Assembly: GCA_025267735.1 (NCBI GenBank) | Contig: CM046298.1 | Span: forward strand, 38,459,264 to 38,523,263 | DNA: 64,000 bases | Reading direction: 5' to 3' | Source of the DNA: Mactra quadrangularis | Taxonomy: Eukaryota > Mollusca > Bivalvia > Venerida > Mactridae | Part shown: positions 22,039-35,300 of the stretch, in pieces | How the letters are laid out: each line of letters begins with the position of its first letter | How positions within the stretch are numbered: position 1 is the stretch's first letter | The notes under the pieces: generated by a model | What the model was told of the DNA's origin: nothing | Databases searched by the model: none | The model's input: the letters and a program-made list of their open reading frames with translations, nothing else | Program-made: the position numbers and the translations under genes

Positions 22039-23784
22039 TAGTGCGTACAAGTTGACCCCGACCTGACCTTTATGCAAGAATATTCATTACATTGAATACG
22101 AATGTAATATTAAATCTCGATAGCAATCGGATTATATCGCCGAGGCTCGAATGTAATTTTAACACAGGGATTAATTTTAAAGTACTTTTAAAGCGTACAA
22201 TGAGTGTTTATAACACATAGACCGGACCAGATGATTATACGATGAGGCTAGCTACCAATTCAAATGGTGTGGGTTTTAGCCCCACAAACGCCATCCCCCA
22301 TCCATTTTATTATTAGCCGGATTTTTCAACGTTAACAATTGCGTTAAAGTTTTCAATGTACCATGTATTTCTGCCATTTAAAGTCAGATCTCTACGAAAC
22401 TTTATACAATGATAACATACCATGTGATGAACAGAATTAGACAGTAACCGCAACTCTACCTTGCTTAATTATGGATTATTGCCCTTTGTAATTTCGGGTG
22501 TCTGGTGTCGTTAACAATTGCGTTAAAGTTTTTAATTTAGCATATATTTCTGCCATTTATTGTCAGATTTTTACAAAACTTCATACAATGATGACATGCC
22601 ATGTGATGAACAGATTAAGACAGTAACCACAACTCTACCTGGCTTAATAATGGATTATTTCCCTTTGTTATTTTTGTGTTAAAGTTTTCAAATTGTTGGA
22701 TATCTCTGCCATTTATGGTTAGATGTTTATGAAATTTCATGCAATGATTACATATGATCTGTTGAAAAGAATTAGACAGTAACAACAACTCTACCTGACT
22801 TAATAATGGATTATTTCCCTTTGATTTTTTGCGTTAAATTTTTCAAATTGTTGGATATCTCTGCCATTTATGGTTAGATGTTTATGAAATTTCATACAAT
22901 GATTACATACCATCTGTTGAAAATAATTAGACAGTAACAGCAACTCCACCTGGCTTAATAATGGATTATTTCCCTTTTGTTTTTTGTGTTAAATTTTTCA
23001 AATTGTTGGATATCTCTGCCATTTATGGTTTGATGTTTACGAAGTTTCATACAATGATTACATATCATCTGTTGAAAAGAATTAGACAGTAACAACAACT
23101 CTACCTGGCTTAAAAATGGATTATTTCCCTTTGTATTTTTTATGTTAAAGTTTTCCGTATGTTGGATCTCTCCAATAGCAAGTATTCTGGCATTTTCCAG
23201 TCATATTTTCCTGCCATTTTGTTTCAACAATTTCACCATTTGCCATACAAGGTTTTTTTAACAAAATTCTCTCGCTAATTTCATATCATTAGCTTTGCAT
23301 TATTTTCATCCATAGTTTTCATGTCTTATGCCATCTTAGTCAAATACCAACAAAATACTCAGAAAAGATACAATAGGACATATATAATATAGTTAATGAA
23401 ACTCTTTATTCCTTTAAGATTAATTATTGCCCTTTGCATTCCTTCTAATAAGCAATATATCAAATGACTTTCTTTTGTAACAACGTAAACTTGTTCTCAA
23501 TGTTCCCATATGCAGAAAAATCCGGCTTTAATGTGGCTCCCACATTATCTTTCTTGTTAATTGTAATCTGAAGGTAAGAACACGAGCTTCCCGTTTGAAT
23601 TCATTTTAATCGTGAGTTGTTACACATACGGGCTGTGTATACTTTATTCATGTCTTGTTTTATCTTAAATATGTAACGAGCCGAAGTATAGAGTAGGCGT
23701 GGTATTGATTTTTGCCGGGATATGTGTAGATGATAATTAGATGCAAATGTGAAAGGTAAGGTCGGGGTCAACTTGTATGCACTA
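22039..23784. mobile_element. 1.75 kb inverted-repeat transposon with internal tandem repeats
   Basis: The termini 'tagtgcgtacaagttgaccc' and 'gggtcaacttgtatgcacta' are inverted; the match continues inward through 'cgacctgacctt' and 'aaggtaaggtcg'. It is flanked by TA on both sides. The corresponding place in unit B of the surrounding duplication is empty, which fixes the boundaries. The interior holds about five 150-178-base tandem units and no transposase frame, so it is non-autonomous. The TA flank suggests Tc1/mariner-type insertion, but TATA is also possible. Confidence 0.75.
22330..23175. repeat. Tandem array, ~5 units of 150-178 bases
   Basis: Each unit repeats a 'gcgttaaagttttcaa'-type block, a 'tctgccattta' block, a 'catacaatgat.acat' block, 'agacagtaac..caactctacc' and 'ttaataatggattatttccc'. 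It lies wholly within the transposon at 22039-23784. Later units are more alike than the first two. Confidence 0.75.
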
Positions 23785-25455
23785 TACCTGATATAAAGGT
23801 GTTATGAGGTCTTAAAAATGGTTTCTGTAACTATGTAAACAACTGAAAACATGAAATTTAGGAATGAAGTATTTTAAAACCTAGATGTATGTAAATTGTA
23901 ATTACACATTCCAAGAATTATGTAAATATGTTATGTAAATATTGTTATATGTTAACCTTGAGTCTTGAAAATTTTATGATGTACATGTATTTAACTATAC
24001 AAATGTAGTCTTTTTTTTCTCAACTGTCAAAGTTTGAATACTTTTATGGTGATAATGATTAAGGTTTAGTTTTTCACCAGGGTCCGTCCGCTCCATATGG
24101 ATGCATTATGTGCAGACCCTGGCTAGAATTTAATTTTAATACTTAAGTGTCTAGAAGTTGACAATGTTGAGAAGTCTTCTATCTTCTGCTGGCTGTGCTT
24201 GTTAAGAGCACTTGGTTATGTTAGTGGGCAAATGTATTGTTATTTTAAAAAGGTCATAGAAGGAATGGAAAAGGTGGGTTTATGATATTGTTTGGTGCTT
24301 TTGAAAATGGCAATACATCTAAATCAGTGTGTTTGGTTGTAAATATTTTGTTAAACAGAGATAATTATTGTTGTTTGTATATATATTACAAAATGTATAA
24401 TATTTAAGTATATTTTTGTGAGTGTTAGAAATTGTTATTGTTAATTGTTAATTACTATAATGTTTAGATAGTTATGTTATATAATCATTGAACTATTCTT
24501 GTGTAGGTATATGTATGATCCTGCAATATTAATCTGAGCTTGACCTTCATCCATGAATATATTTTGCACCGATTTCTATTTTGACTTCATTGATAAATTG
24601 TGAATCGGGCACTTAGATCTGAATATTAGGGTGGTTATGTCGCAATATTTTGTGAATGTAAACTCTGAAACTTGATTTCTATGCACTTTCAGTACCCTCT
24701 GTTTAAGAACAAATCTTTGTATTATAATGTGTAAGTTGACTAATTAACATAGTTTTACACTTTAAATTTTGATCAAAGCAACTGTTAGTCATGGAGAATT
24801 GAACTGAGACTTGGGGATACTTAAACCTTGATCCAGTGGGACTGGTTTCAGACGTGTAGCCAGACCTCAAGATTTTCAATGTGTCATGAAAAATTCACTC
24901 GCAGCCATATTGCCTCTGCTTGCCAGATTATTGCGGCCGCGACCCTTGCGGTCCCAGCTCCTACGCGCCTGTGAATGTTAAGAATTTTTCTTTGAAGCAC
25001 AATGACAACACTGTGTTAACTATACTGTTTGTACATGTACACATTAAAATAGCTTTGTATATCATAATCACTTCAGTGGTGCCATGGTTAAGCCTCAGTA
25101 TTGTTACATGTATTTTGTTATAAGTCTATCATGGGTCCATATTCTCTTGCTGTCTTTATACCTTGTATAATTTTCATGATTCCATTTTCAATTTGTGCAG
25201 TTTACCTGCAATTAAACTTGAAATTTTCATGTCTGATCCTGATATGATGTGTTATAGGATCTTAAAAATGGTTCTGTAACTATGTAAACAACTGAAAACT
25301 TGAAATTCAGGAATAAAATATTTTAAAACCCAGATGTATGTAAATTGTAATTACACATTCCAAGAATTATGTAAATATGTTATGTAAATATTGCTATATG
25401 TTAACCTTAAGTATTGAAAATTTTATGATGTACATGTTTTTAACTCTACAAATGT

Positions 25456-25937
25456 AGTCTGTTCATTTCTCAACTGTCAAAGCTTTAATAATTTTATGGT
25501 GATGATGATTAAGGTTTAGTTTTTCACCAGGGTCCGTCTGCTCCATATGGATGCATTATGTGCAGACTCTGGCTAGAACTTTACTTCAAAAGATAAGTGT
25601 CTAGAATTAGACAATGTTGAGATGTCTTCCTTCTTCTGCTGGCTGCTCTTGTACGGCAGTTGGTGCAGTGTTCATCCCTCTGCATTCCTCAACCTGGCTT
25701 GGGACAAGCTATGGCTGCATTAATTTCATGGTGACTGAATACATTATTTTATACTTGCAGCCTCATTGTTATTGAAATATCTTGACTAAAAACCTATCAT
25801 TCCACATAAGCAGCTCTACATGATCATAATGCACACTTTCAGAAAATCATATATCATATATCACAGTGATAATTTTAGAATGCAAAGGCATCGTAAAATT
25901 GTTAATGTTTTGACAGTTGACGAAAAACAAACTATAC
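25456..25937. mobile_element. Diverged MITE (8561 family) with nested insertion
   Basis: The left end 'ttctcaactgtcaaagc' and right end 'gttttgacagttgacgaaaa' match the element at 8561-8818, as does 'tttcatggtgactgaat'. About 200 extra bases ('ccatatggatgcattatgtg' to 'gggacaagctatggctgc') interrupt it. A related insert is at 50235-50440. Confidence 0.45.
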
Positions 25938-26129
25938 TCTTTATTAACTGACTATAACTAAAGAAAATGGTTGGAAACTTCAGAAGGAATAATAAAAACA
26001 AAATGTTTGTTTTAATTTTCCAAGATTGAAGTAATACAGTACTTTAACAATTCAACAAATGCTACCCAGACATTATTTATTTTGCTATGTATGTATTATG
26101 TTGAAGTTTCTGACTAATATATGAGGTGT

Positions 26130-26280
26130 GTATACAGTCTACGAAATAAGGATATGACAGTGATAGCCTGAACAGGTAGATTAAGCATCAAGCACTATCT
26201 CTTGATTTTGTAAAATTTTGGTTGCTCAAAACTAAAAAAAGGTTGTCCTGAGCAATTGGACACCCTCGTAGACTGTGTGT
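26130..26280. mobile_element. Short MITE, acagtctacga termini
   Basis: 'gtgtatacagtctacga' and 'tcgtagactgtgtgtat' are inverted ends of a 150-base non-coding element. Confidence 0.5.
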
Positions 26281-26519
26281 ATGTATCATTGCTCTGCTTC
26301 TTTTGCTCTACCTCAGCACATTATATTGAAACATACTTTTTTTATTTAGCATTAAATTGTCTGAAAATCTGTTTCATGTATTTTTACTTTAAATAGCTGT
26401 TTAAATATGTCCACTTTAATTATTTCTGAAAGTAAATAACTCCTGGCACCTTTTCTGTAAGGAAATCGAAGGTAGCAAATCCGAGATTGAGACTTCCTCA
26501 AACAAAAGTTCAGAATTGA

Positions 26520-26930
26520 TAGAAATGTAAAATATACAAATCTGTCATTATCACACTTAATAAATTTAACTGCTCTGTCGAAATCTGTGCATTTGAAAAA
26601 GAAAACCATTTACCATGGGCTCAACCATATTAAAGAGCAGAGGTTTTCTGAATGTTTCGTTGAGCAAGAAAAAAGACTTGCTTCATATACCTATGTGGTG
26701 AATCAATTTGCTAGTTTGCAGTGGACTGTAAAATATACAAATCTATTAACATCCAATTTATTGAAGTTAACAGTTCTGGCGAAATCTTTGCATTAAAACA
26801 AGAAATAAGTTAGTATTCTTGAGAAAGAAAACCATTCACCATGGGGGCAGCCATTTTGAAAAGCAAAGGTGTTCTTAATGTTTTAGTGCGCAAAAAAACT
26901 TGCTACATTTTCACTTCATAGCGATTTAAT
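26520..26930. repeat. Tandem duplication of a ~200-base unit
   Basis: Two units share 'gaaatct.tgcatt', 'gaaagaaaaccattcaccat' (26823) with 'aaagaaaaccatttaccatg' (26598), then 'gcagaggttttctgaatgtt' with 'gcaaaggtgttcttaatgtt', and a 'aatttgctagtttg' end. Confidence 0.55.
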
Positions 26931-27289
26931 TTGCTAGTTTGTAGCAGAACCATTATGATTTGCTACCCAGTGGTACAAAGTGCTCGCCTTGCTGAATGGA
27001 CTCCTGCTCATTCAATCAAAGGGAGATAATTCTAACTGCATCATAATTGTTTTAAATTGCAATAAAATATTGAGTTACTGCCCTTTAATCATAATTTGTG
27101 TAAATGTCGGATATTTGTTGGCCATTACTCTCATGTTACACTTACTGTAGGTAGTATTATATTATTGAAGTGCCTTTATAAACACTGTTGTTTATGTTAT
27201 ATATATAAATAAATTACAAAATAACTACAACTACAGTGTTATAGTTTTATTTGCCCTAGCTTTCTTGTCACTATATTAAAGCTGGTATG

Positions 27290-27699
27290 TACAGTACCCA
27301 CCAAAAGTTCGGAAACATTTTTGCTTTGTAGGCCAAACTGAATAGCTTTTATTTAAACTTTGATTTGATAACTGTTTATTTTGAAATGCTTTTTTATCTT
27401 TGCTTTATTATTTGATTTTCATTATACATTGTACACATATGTAAATATATCGTCCTACAAAAATAGCCGCAATAAAAGCTATGTTATGGAAAATAATTAC
27501 AATAAACATGGGTTTGATGGCTTTAGGGTATAAGATGCTGAATTGTAAAAATGTGTTGCATTCATGAAATTTGTTTTCATTTTAGCTCTATCACAAACCA
27601 TACTAAAATGTATTAAAAATAATGATTCTACAGAAATAATTATCAAAATTCAAAAATTGTAGTTATGTTTTTGTCTCCAAACTTTTGGTGGGCACTGTA
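27290..27699. mobile_element. Tc1/mariner-like MITE
   Basis: Ends TACAGTACCCACCAAAAGTT and AACTTTTGGTGGGCACTGTA, inverted repeats of about 28 bases that include the terminal TA. CAGTRCC-type ends on TA are characteristic of Tc1/mariner. About 410 bases, no transposase. Confidence 0.65.
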
Positions 27700-28189
27700 G
27701 TACATGTATATACTGCCTTCTGTAATGTGCAATATTATTGTTACATATATGCATATTCAGCAAACTTTACTATTTTGTATGATAACCCCTAATTATTTAA
27801 GTCTCCTTCAGGCTGGTGATCCCTCACAGTACTCATTTATACCTTTCTTGCTCAAGGTAATTAGATGTACCCCTAATGGGGATCCAACCACAGACCTCTC
27901 GATCCCTTATCTCGTGTTGTACCTCTGCACCACTGTTCAGAATGTCCCATTATAAAAATAATATTTTATAAGACATCCAGAAGACTATTTGAAATTGATA
28001 TAAATTGAACTTTTATAACTGTTTTCTGCAAAGATTTATGATGATTTACGTCGTAAGATATTTCTTGCTGAGTGCCACAAGTTTATAATTACAGCATACT
28101 TTCATACGGTATGTATGATATATGCCCTTGACAACGTTGTTTTGTGATAAATGTCGTACAGGACTCAACAACGTTCATTGATCGCTGGC

Positions 28190-28590
28190 TCTCTGTTTGT
28201 TTATATTATACATGTACACGACTGCAAACCCACAGTTTCCTAATACATGTACTATAATTGTAGACACGTACAAAACTACAAACTCGCCTTTTACTGATAA
28301 TTCAATTATATGCTCATTTTTTCCTCATGTACTATATACATGTACTATAATTATATACAAGACTTCAAACTCTTACTCACTAATTCAATTATAGGCCTAC
28401 ATTTGTGTGAACAACTGCAAACCTTTATTGTCATAAAATATGTCATGTAATTTTTTACGCGACTTCAAAGTTACATTTTTCAAAAATTAAATAAAACAAT
28501 AGTTCATTCGTATATACGACTGCCAACCCATTTTGTTCTTATATATGTCATGTAATTATATAGTATACACGACTGCAAAATCATATTTCC
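28190..28590. repeat. Degenerate minisatellite, 'acacgactgcaaac' units
   Basis: About five to six units of 60-90 bases repeat 'tacatgtactataattgta', 'cgactgcaaac' variants and 'ttaattcaattata'. Non-coding. Confidence 0.55.
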
Positions 28591-29934
28591 TTAATTTGCT
28601 TAAAGGGGTTAGTAGGCAAAATTTTCAGTTCCAATTTTCCTGAATCAGCATTATATTTTTATAATTGTGATTAAAACAGACAAACTGATATATTACTTGG
28701 CAAAATATTTCTATATATTCTCTTTATACTTGGGGTGTTTCCTAACTAGACCCACGTGGGTCAGGTTAGCTAAAAATAGATTAGTGTTAAAATATGCATT
28801 TACTGATGAGAAGATACTAGAGCTTGTTATTGTACAACATTAGTAAAATTCTATTAAAAAGATATCCTTACCGCCTAAGAATGTTGAAAAGACAAGAAGC
28901 GACCAATGGAAATGTTTAATTTCAGCAAGTACGACATATAACAAATCTAAAAATAGCTTGGTGATTCCCTCAGTATCCTTCTTTCGTTTTCAACAATGTG
29001 TATGCCACATGTTTAAATTCATTCAGTTGAATGTTATAAGTGACAAATACTTAGTATTAGTAAGTGATTTCTTACGTTCTTAATACTGTTTTAAAGACTA
29101 AACTTGGTTCTATACTTTTGACACAATCATTTGCCTGTATATCCCTTTAAAGTATATATGTACTAGACTGTCGGTATTATGTTGCCGCAATGCTTCATAC
29201 ACGTGCATTTGTTGCATACAGTTTATTTCTGATTGGACATACAATGTGACAAAATTCATTATATTTCTTAATCAATTTTCATGAAACTGTCAACCTAGAT
29301 AGTTATACGAGAACAATTGTCAATTGCGAAGTTTAGTTATTTGAGCTCCATCATCAGTCACGTGTTTTCCTGGTTTTTTTTCAAACATTCGAACAAAACT
29401 TGACTTTCAACGTGTCACGATGTCAAATATTTAACTTTTTGTTCGACGTGTTGAATGCCAATGTCTGAATGATTTGTTTTATTATTTGAGATAACCTTAC
29501 AATTGGCAGATACGAACTCATATTTCGTTGTGATTTTATCATTTCTGTTATATAAGCTTATATGTGTCAATTTATTCAGAAAGACATAATAATTTGTAGT
29601 AGCCATGTCCTTCAACTGATTTTCTGGGGTGCTCTGTTAACAGTTCATTTGGTCTTTATCTCTTGTAATTTCTATTCAATCCGTTTTTTATTATTTATTT
29701 TAAGACTTAGTCGTCCATCTATTTGCCCAGTTCAAACCCTTTTCCAAATCAGATGCAGTACAAGTATGCAACTTGCAGGCATTTTCTCCCGTTGTTTGTT
29801 TGTCCAGTACCAATCAAACAATTATCTCGTGAAAGGTTCTATTTGATGCAAGTTGTCTGACCCAATTGTGACACGACGCTGACTTCAAGTTAATTTACGA
29901 CTAAACCTTCCCCGTGTTCAGTAACTATTGTTAG
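28591..29934. other. No gene recognised
   Basis: AT-rich; a short open frame at 29562-29846 has no domain or splice support. Nothing else was identified. Confidence 0.4.
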
Positions 29935-30100
29935 CTAACGTTACGGTTACGGGAGAACTCAACCCGAGGACAACTCAATCCGTGCAATACTCAACTTAAA
30001 GTTGGGACAACTCAATCCGTTAGTAGGAGATTGAGTTGTCTCGGGTTGAGTTGTTTATGGGTTAAGTTTTTCCGACACTTCCGTTACGGAACGTTCAAGG
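29935..30100. mobile_element. Palindromic element built of TTGAGTTGTC motifs (copy 1)
   Basis: Outer ends 'cgttacggttacggg' and 'ccgttacggaacg' are roughly inverted. Inside, GGACAACTCAA units stand on the left and TTGAGTTGTC units on the right. The inverted counterpart is at 56735-56882, and a two-motif fragment is at 4683-4712. Confidence 0.55.
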
Positions 30101-32262
30101 TAACTGAACACGCTGCTTGTTCAAGATGTCCGTGTAACACGACCAACAAATAAGTGAATCTGAGGCAGTACCAAAGCTCATTTAGCGCACATGTATTCAC
30201 TTTCTCCAACAGTTTTTCAATTATTTTTCATAAATCTTCTAGCTCTATGAATCAATGTAAAATTATGGTTTCTGAAAGTGGGGTTTGAACCATTGCTCTG
30301 CTATTTCATGTGCACAAACCACAACAGCCACGCACTGTAACCACTTAGTTACAATTTTAGTAATCACCAATATAGACTTCAATAAAATGATGAATGAATT
30401 CTTGACTTCTTAATAAAAGGGCGCAGTTGCCATCGGGAAGGGCTGTACCAGTAGAGATAAAGGCATCAGTCAAAGGGTTGTAGAGTGGGCGAAGCCGAGA
30501 ATTTATCCATCATTTCAATTAAGCCTAATGAAGTGAGCTTAAAGAATAAGCAAAACATATAATATTGTCTGTGCACAGAGGTTTTATTAAATAAATATAC
30601 ACAGGAACAATCCACCCCGGGAGTAAGGTACGGATATGATATATACTCTAAATGACGTCATTCAAGTGAAGGTTAAAGTTCAAACATAGCGCTACGCTCA
30701 ATGAAGAGGGCGTCCACAAATTGAACTTTTTCTCCTCAAAAGAAGAAATCATCCTGTTTAACTAAACGGACTCAACCTTAGACCATTATATAATTTTAAT
30801 AACAAATAACATTCAACATAGATAATATTGCGCCGAGTTCTTCTTTAGGCAGCTAACAGCGGGACTCGAGAATAAGGTTGCGTTCGATTGGTCAACACGA
30901 ATATGTATCAAAGCCGTTGTAGTGTCAAGTACTTGCCTACTGTAGATAGCAAAAAGACTATCAATTTATAATAGTCCTTCTTAAGGTAAATATAGATAAG
31001 ATAAAAACATTACAAAATTTATAAATTAAATCATCAATAAAAATACAAATTATCGACATAATGACGCGACAGGTACAATATGCATTTCAAATAATAATAA
31101 TAATAATACTCTTTATTTTAAAAAACGTGAAATTTTTATTCTACATAGACTATTTTAATTAAAATACATAATAGTAAAGTATCAACTCATTTCAATATAA
31201 TAATTTTCATATAAATAAACTTAAATTAAGTATTTTACATCGTGGCATCATCTTCACGTTTTCATCTCTCTCTTATTGCATATTATTTTGCCGTGGGCAT
31301 ATCACATAGTCTTGCTGATAGAGTTGATAATTGATAAACAGAAATACTTGATCGTACGAGAAAAAAATACATTGCATACTCTCTTGGTATATATATATTA
31401 ACAAAGGTAGATTTTCTGAGTAAAAACACATGGAAACCATAGAATATAATATCCAGGAGCTATAAATAACCACTGTGTACACCACGTATTGCACAGTTGT
31501 TCCCGGCTCTATGTTAATCGATTACCTGTGTTTATCTAACCTGCGCTGGAAACCAGCTATATGTAGGCGTATAAAAATACAGGTAATCGGGAACCAGAGC
31601 CGAGAATCTATATTCGGCAATGGCATTTGTGTATGTACGCGTCTCGAGTTACCGAAGTGAACCGGGCCAACAGATAAAGTTAACAACAGCCCAGCACAGG
31701 TTATAAACCAATGCTAGCGGAGTAATATACATCAGTAACAGAAAAAATAAATCATCGAGGATGGTACCATATCACTTTTCTTACATACTGTCCATCTGGA
31801 CTTAACGTTCAGACTGTAATCATTGCGTCTCCATAGCGACAACAATCGTGCCAAAATATGGGTAGTTTCGCAGGTGCAGATTTCTTAACGATAGCACACT
31901 GCCGAAAATATTTTGATTAATAGGCAAGGATGACTACTTCGAATTTTCGCTTCTAGCCTGAGATAGAGTCCGTCGTTTGTCGAACCTTCCGTACTGACTT
32001 CAAAAATGCGGTAAATGGAATGATAACGCTCTTTGGCCCGGTTAATTCCAGTATAGTTGACACGGATATATAATTTGATGAATTTGTTGACAAAGAAAAG
32101 TAGTTCCACCCCTTTATCACGTGACTCTATAAAGTTCGTGTAGCTGTTATCTGGTCGATGACATTTATCATTAAAATGGGTAATGTGCACTGTTAGAGTC
32201 ACATACAAAGGGGTGGCAACCCGGTGTTAAATGTTGATTGGCTGCCCATGATCACGTGTCCT
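30101..32262. other. 3' flank of the light chain gene; no other gene recognised
   Basis: The segment just below 32263 is the expected 3' untranslated region of the minus-strand light chain gene. The 107-codon minus frame at 31885-32208 falls in it and has no recognisable domain. An AAT microsatellite lies at 31091-31108. Confidence 0.45.
31112..31117 (-). terminator. Candidate polyadenylation signal of the light chain gene
   Basis: AATAAA on the minus strand, about 1.15 kb after the stop codon. It was the first exact hexamer I noticed in the direction of transcription. A closer variant signal cannot be excluded. Confidence 0.25.
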
Positions 32263-32361
32263 TTATGCTTCCTCTTGTTCCTTGCCCTTAATTTTAGCTA
32301 CAAAAGCATTGTAATCGACCTTTCCACCGTGAATTGGGGCTTCTTTCCATGTCATTCTGAT
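32263..32361 (-). CDS. Light chain exon 7 (terminal)
   Basis: 99 bases including TAA at 32263-32265; acceptor tttttag|. It encodes IRMTWKEAPIHGGKVDYNAF then VAKIKGKEQEEA. Trp replaces the Phe of the scallop MRMTFKEAP pattern. Confidence 0.92.
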   Translation of the reverse strand: MRMTWKEAPIHGGKVDYNAFVAKIKGKEQEEA

Positions 32362-35300
32362 CTAAAAACAGAAGAAATGTAATGTGTTAATTATAAACCA
32401 ATTAGTTTACAAATGTACAAGTTCTTGAAACCACTTGAATGAGAGCGATCAAATTGTAATTAAGTATTTGTACGCTGCTCTATTTTTCTCGAGATAATTG
32501 AAAGGTGTCGGTGTCAAACACAGCGAGCTATACGTCAACCTGTTCCAAGTATTGGTACATGTATCAAATATTTGTAATTAAACTTATTTTGGTCGCTATT
32601 TAATGGAAGTGTCTCAAAATTTTATCGCTAATAAGAAATTGCACAACAATAACAGTTTTAAATGGACCCTCTCTATTAAAACAAGACCAGAGCAACTTTT
32701 CAGGTGCAAAAATCAGAATAAACACTTTCCCCCTTTCTTACTTAGCAAATCTCAAGATAAGAAATGTTTTTGTTCATATGATTACATCAAGGGTAATTAG
32801 TGTAAGCGTTAAACTAATAACAGTTGTTCTTGGAGAAATTCCTCCGGTAACCTTTCACCCTTGTGTATACATTGCCTTAGTGATATACATCAATTTAGAG
32901 AAGAAGACCTAGAAGAATTATCAGCATTGCCTCATCATATTACATTTCCCTCCTTAACACATCATTTTGATTATTCATCTACTTTGTTTAACGGTGAATT
33001 CACGATCGACAGGTAAGCATATATGCTACGTAATGACTCCCTGTGTCATGGCTACCAGCCAAACATAAAAACACACACGCACACATGATTTAAGTGTTTT
33101 GTAGATATAATTTCTTATATGCTTAGATTGCATGAGGTATCCGTTTATTTTCTTAGAATGCATGAAATTCATGGTAAGATAAGAATGAGTGTTTTGTTCA
33201 GAAAGATGGTAACACCTGGTTGCAGTTTTAATGCTTCTATACTAAGATAAAACAAACTGATTAAAACACTAATGACATCGACTATTACAAATGTCGTATT
33301 GCTTTAGCTAAATACAACAGAAAAGAAAGACCATCTTATTATATGCTATGCTGGTCATTTCGAGTGGACGGACCAAGCTTGATAAGAAAACAGACCAAGA
33401 AAGCAGTCAGTAAACCACAGTCAGTTCCGCCAATAGTCAATTTATCAGCACAGTCAATTTCAATTTTTGTGCAATCACTAGTTGTCTCAAGAACATTTTC
33501 AAATTCAGAAATTTTGCCAAAATTTGTAGTTTTATTTACATAAATATACATGTAATCAGACATCCAAACACTTAATTCTCAAGAATGCATTTTACTTCAG
33601 GTAATATCATTGAACAAAGAACCATTGATACATTCGTGTTTTTCATTATTACCATTGTTACCTACGTCAATATGATCCATTGATTAGTATATAATGTTTA
33701 CACAGACTTCATGATAAACATTTAGAAGAAAACCATGCATTCCTGTTTCCAGAGAATTAATAGCAAAAAATGCTTGTTTTATAAATCAATTTATGCAAGT
33801 GTTCCAGGAGAGATGTCTGTTTTATAGTAAAATTTAAACTCCTATCAACATTTGATTCATTACAGATCACTTACAGCTAAAGTTATTCAAACAATGGAAA
33901 AAAACTTGAATAGAAAAATTTACATGGTACATGGTATACCCATATATTACCTATCAAAAAGGTAACGTGAACCACTATTCGCAATGATTTATACCTAAAG
34001 GTCATTTCAAACATATTTTATTATAATAAGTTATACAGGTTCAATGGTTTCATACTGGAGACAAACCCTAAAGTCTGATGCAATCACATTAACTATGAGA
34101 TATTGTTCAGCACCTGGATAAGACATACCATAATGAAAGACAAAAGGTTGAACCAGTTGGTGATAACAGACTATATTCATTACTAACGATAGTAACATGT
34201 CTTGGATCAATTCCAGATGACAGACTCATACCGTCAGTTCTAGGAAAAATACTAAAGGAGTAAATGTATATAAGTGATAATAGACTGTGTAGACAATATT
34301 ATCTTAATCCTTGATGAAACGCTTAACCCTGGGTACCACTGAATGAAGTGCATGTATACTATATACATTGAACATGTAGATGCTGGCAAAATGATAAAAT
34401 AACGCATACGTAATATAACTGATTACTGACATATTAATTGGCAATTAAACGCATATTATTAGGAAGCATTGAGTGTGTATTACATATTTTATGCAGTATT
34501 AATAGATACTGTTTAAAGATAAACACAAAATGAACGAAATATCATCTAAATCAGGAATTGAACGCTAAACATTAGGCAGCATTGACTGAATACATTCTAT
34601 GCCTTAGTTATATTCCGGGAAAACATTATAATGTCTTATCAGATTTACTGACTTGCTTACGGATTGTTTTACCTGGCATATTGAAAGAAGCAGATCCTCA
34701 ATGAGGTTGTTTTGTTTATTTATCAGTTACTTAACGACCTGTTCTACAGCAATGGTAACATCAGAGGCATCCCGGAGATGAAGGAAGATAAAGAAGATAT
34801 ATAAATACCATTTATATTTATATCGATTAGATTATTCTCACTCTTATCTTCTTTGAAATCTCATTTCTATTGAACAGCACAAAGAATCCCGTATCCACAT
34901 TCCTGTGTTTTTTCTTAACACAGTACTTAGCTTTGTTGATTGCGTGGGAGACGTTTGATTAGAAAAATCCATTATGGAAACGCATTAGAAGGAAAGGCAT
35001 CATAGCAGTTAACAGAATAATAAAATGTGTACTTACCTCGTCTTTGGTGAAGTTGTCACCCATGTTTTCTAACAAATCTTTCATGCTGAAAGACAAAAAC
35101 ACAATCATATCATATACTGTTTCATTGTCCTGTTTATGTCAGGCAGTATCATCAACTCAACCAAACTTTTTGTATGTGTATTCATTACTTACGACATCGT
35201 CGGTTATCCCACGATTCATTGCTCCGCTATGCTGCATTATGTACTGTGGTCCATTTGATTAGACCAAATGCAAATTAATGTATGTTAGGCAAATCTCGTA

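Larger units (their letters stand above)
21035..25652. repeat. Tandem duplication of a ~1.4 kb unit, first copy interrupted
   Basis: Unit A runs 21035-24203 and unit B 24204-25652. Both start 'aagagcacttggttatgtta'; both contain 'ggtttatgatattgtttggt', 'gaatttttctttgaagcaca', 'ccatatggatgcattatgtg' and end near 'cttctgctggctg'. Unit A is longer only because a 1.75 kb transposon sits inside it (22039-23784). No convincing coding exon was seen in either unit. Confidence 0.8.

Noticed and set aside
28602..29153. Possible inverted-repeat element with ttaaaggg ends
   Set aside because: Only about nine terminal bases match and no further inward complementarity was seen.
31885..32208. 107-codon minus-strand frame just after the light chain stop
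   Set aside because: It falls in the expected 3' untranslated region, and no domain or splice support was seen.
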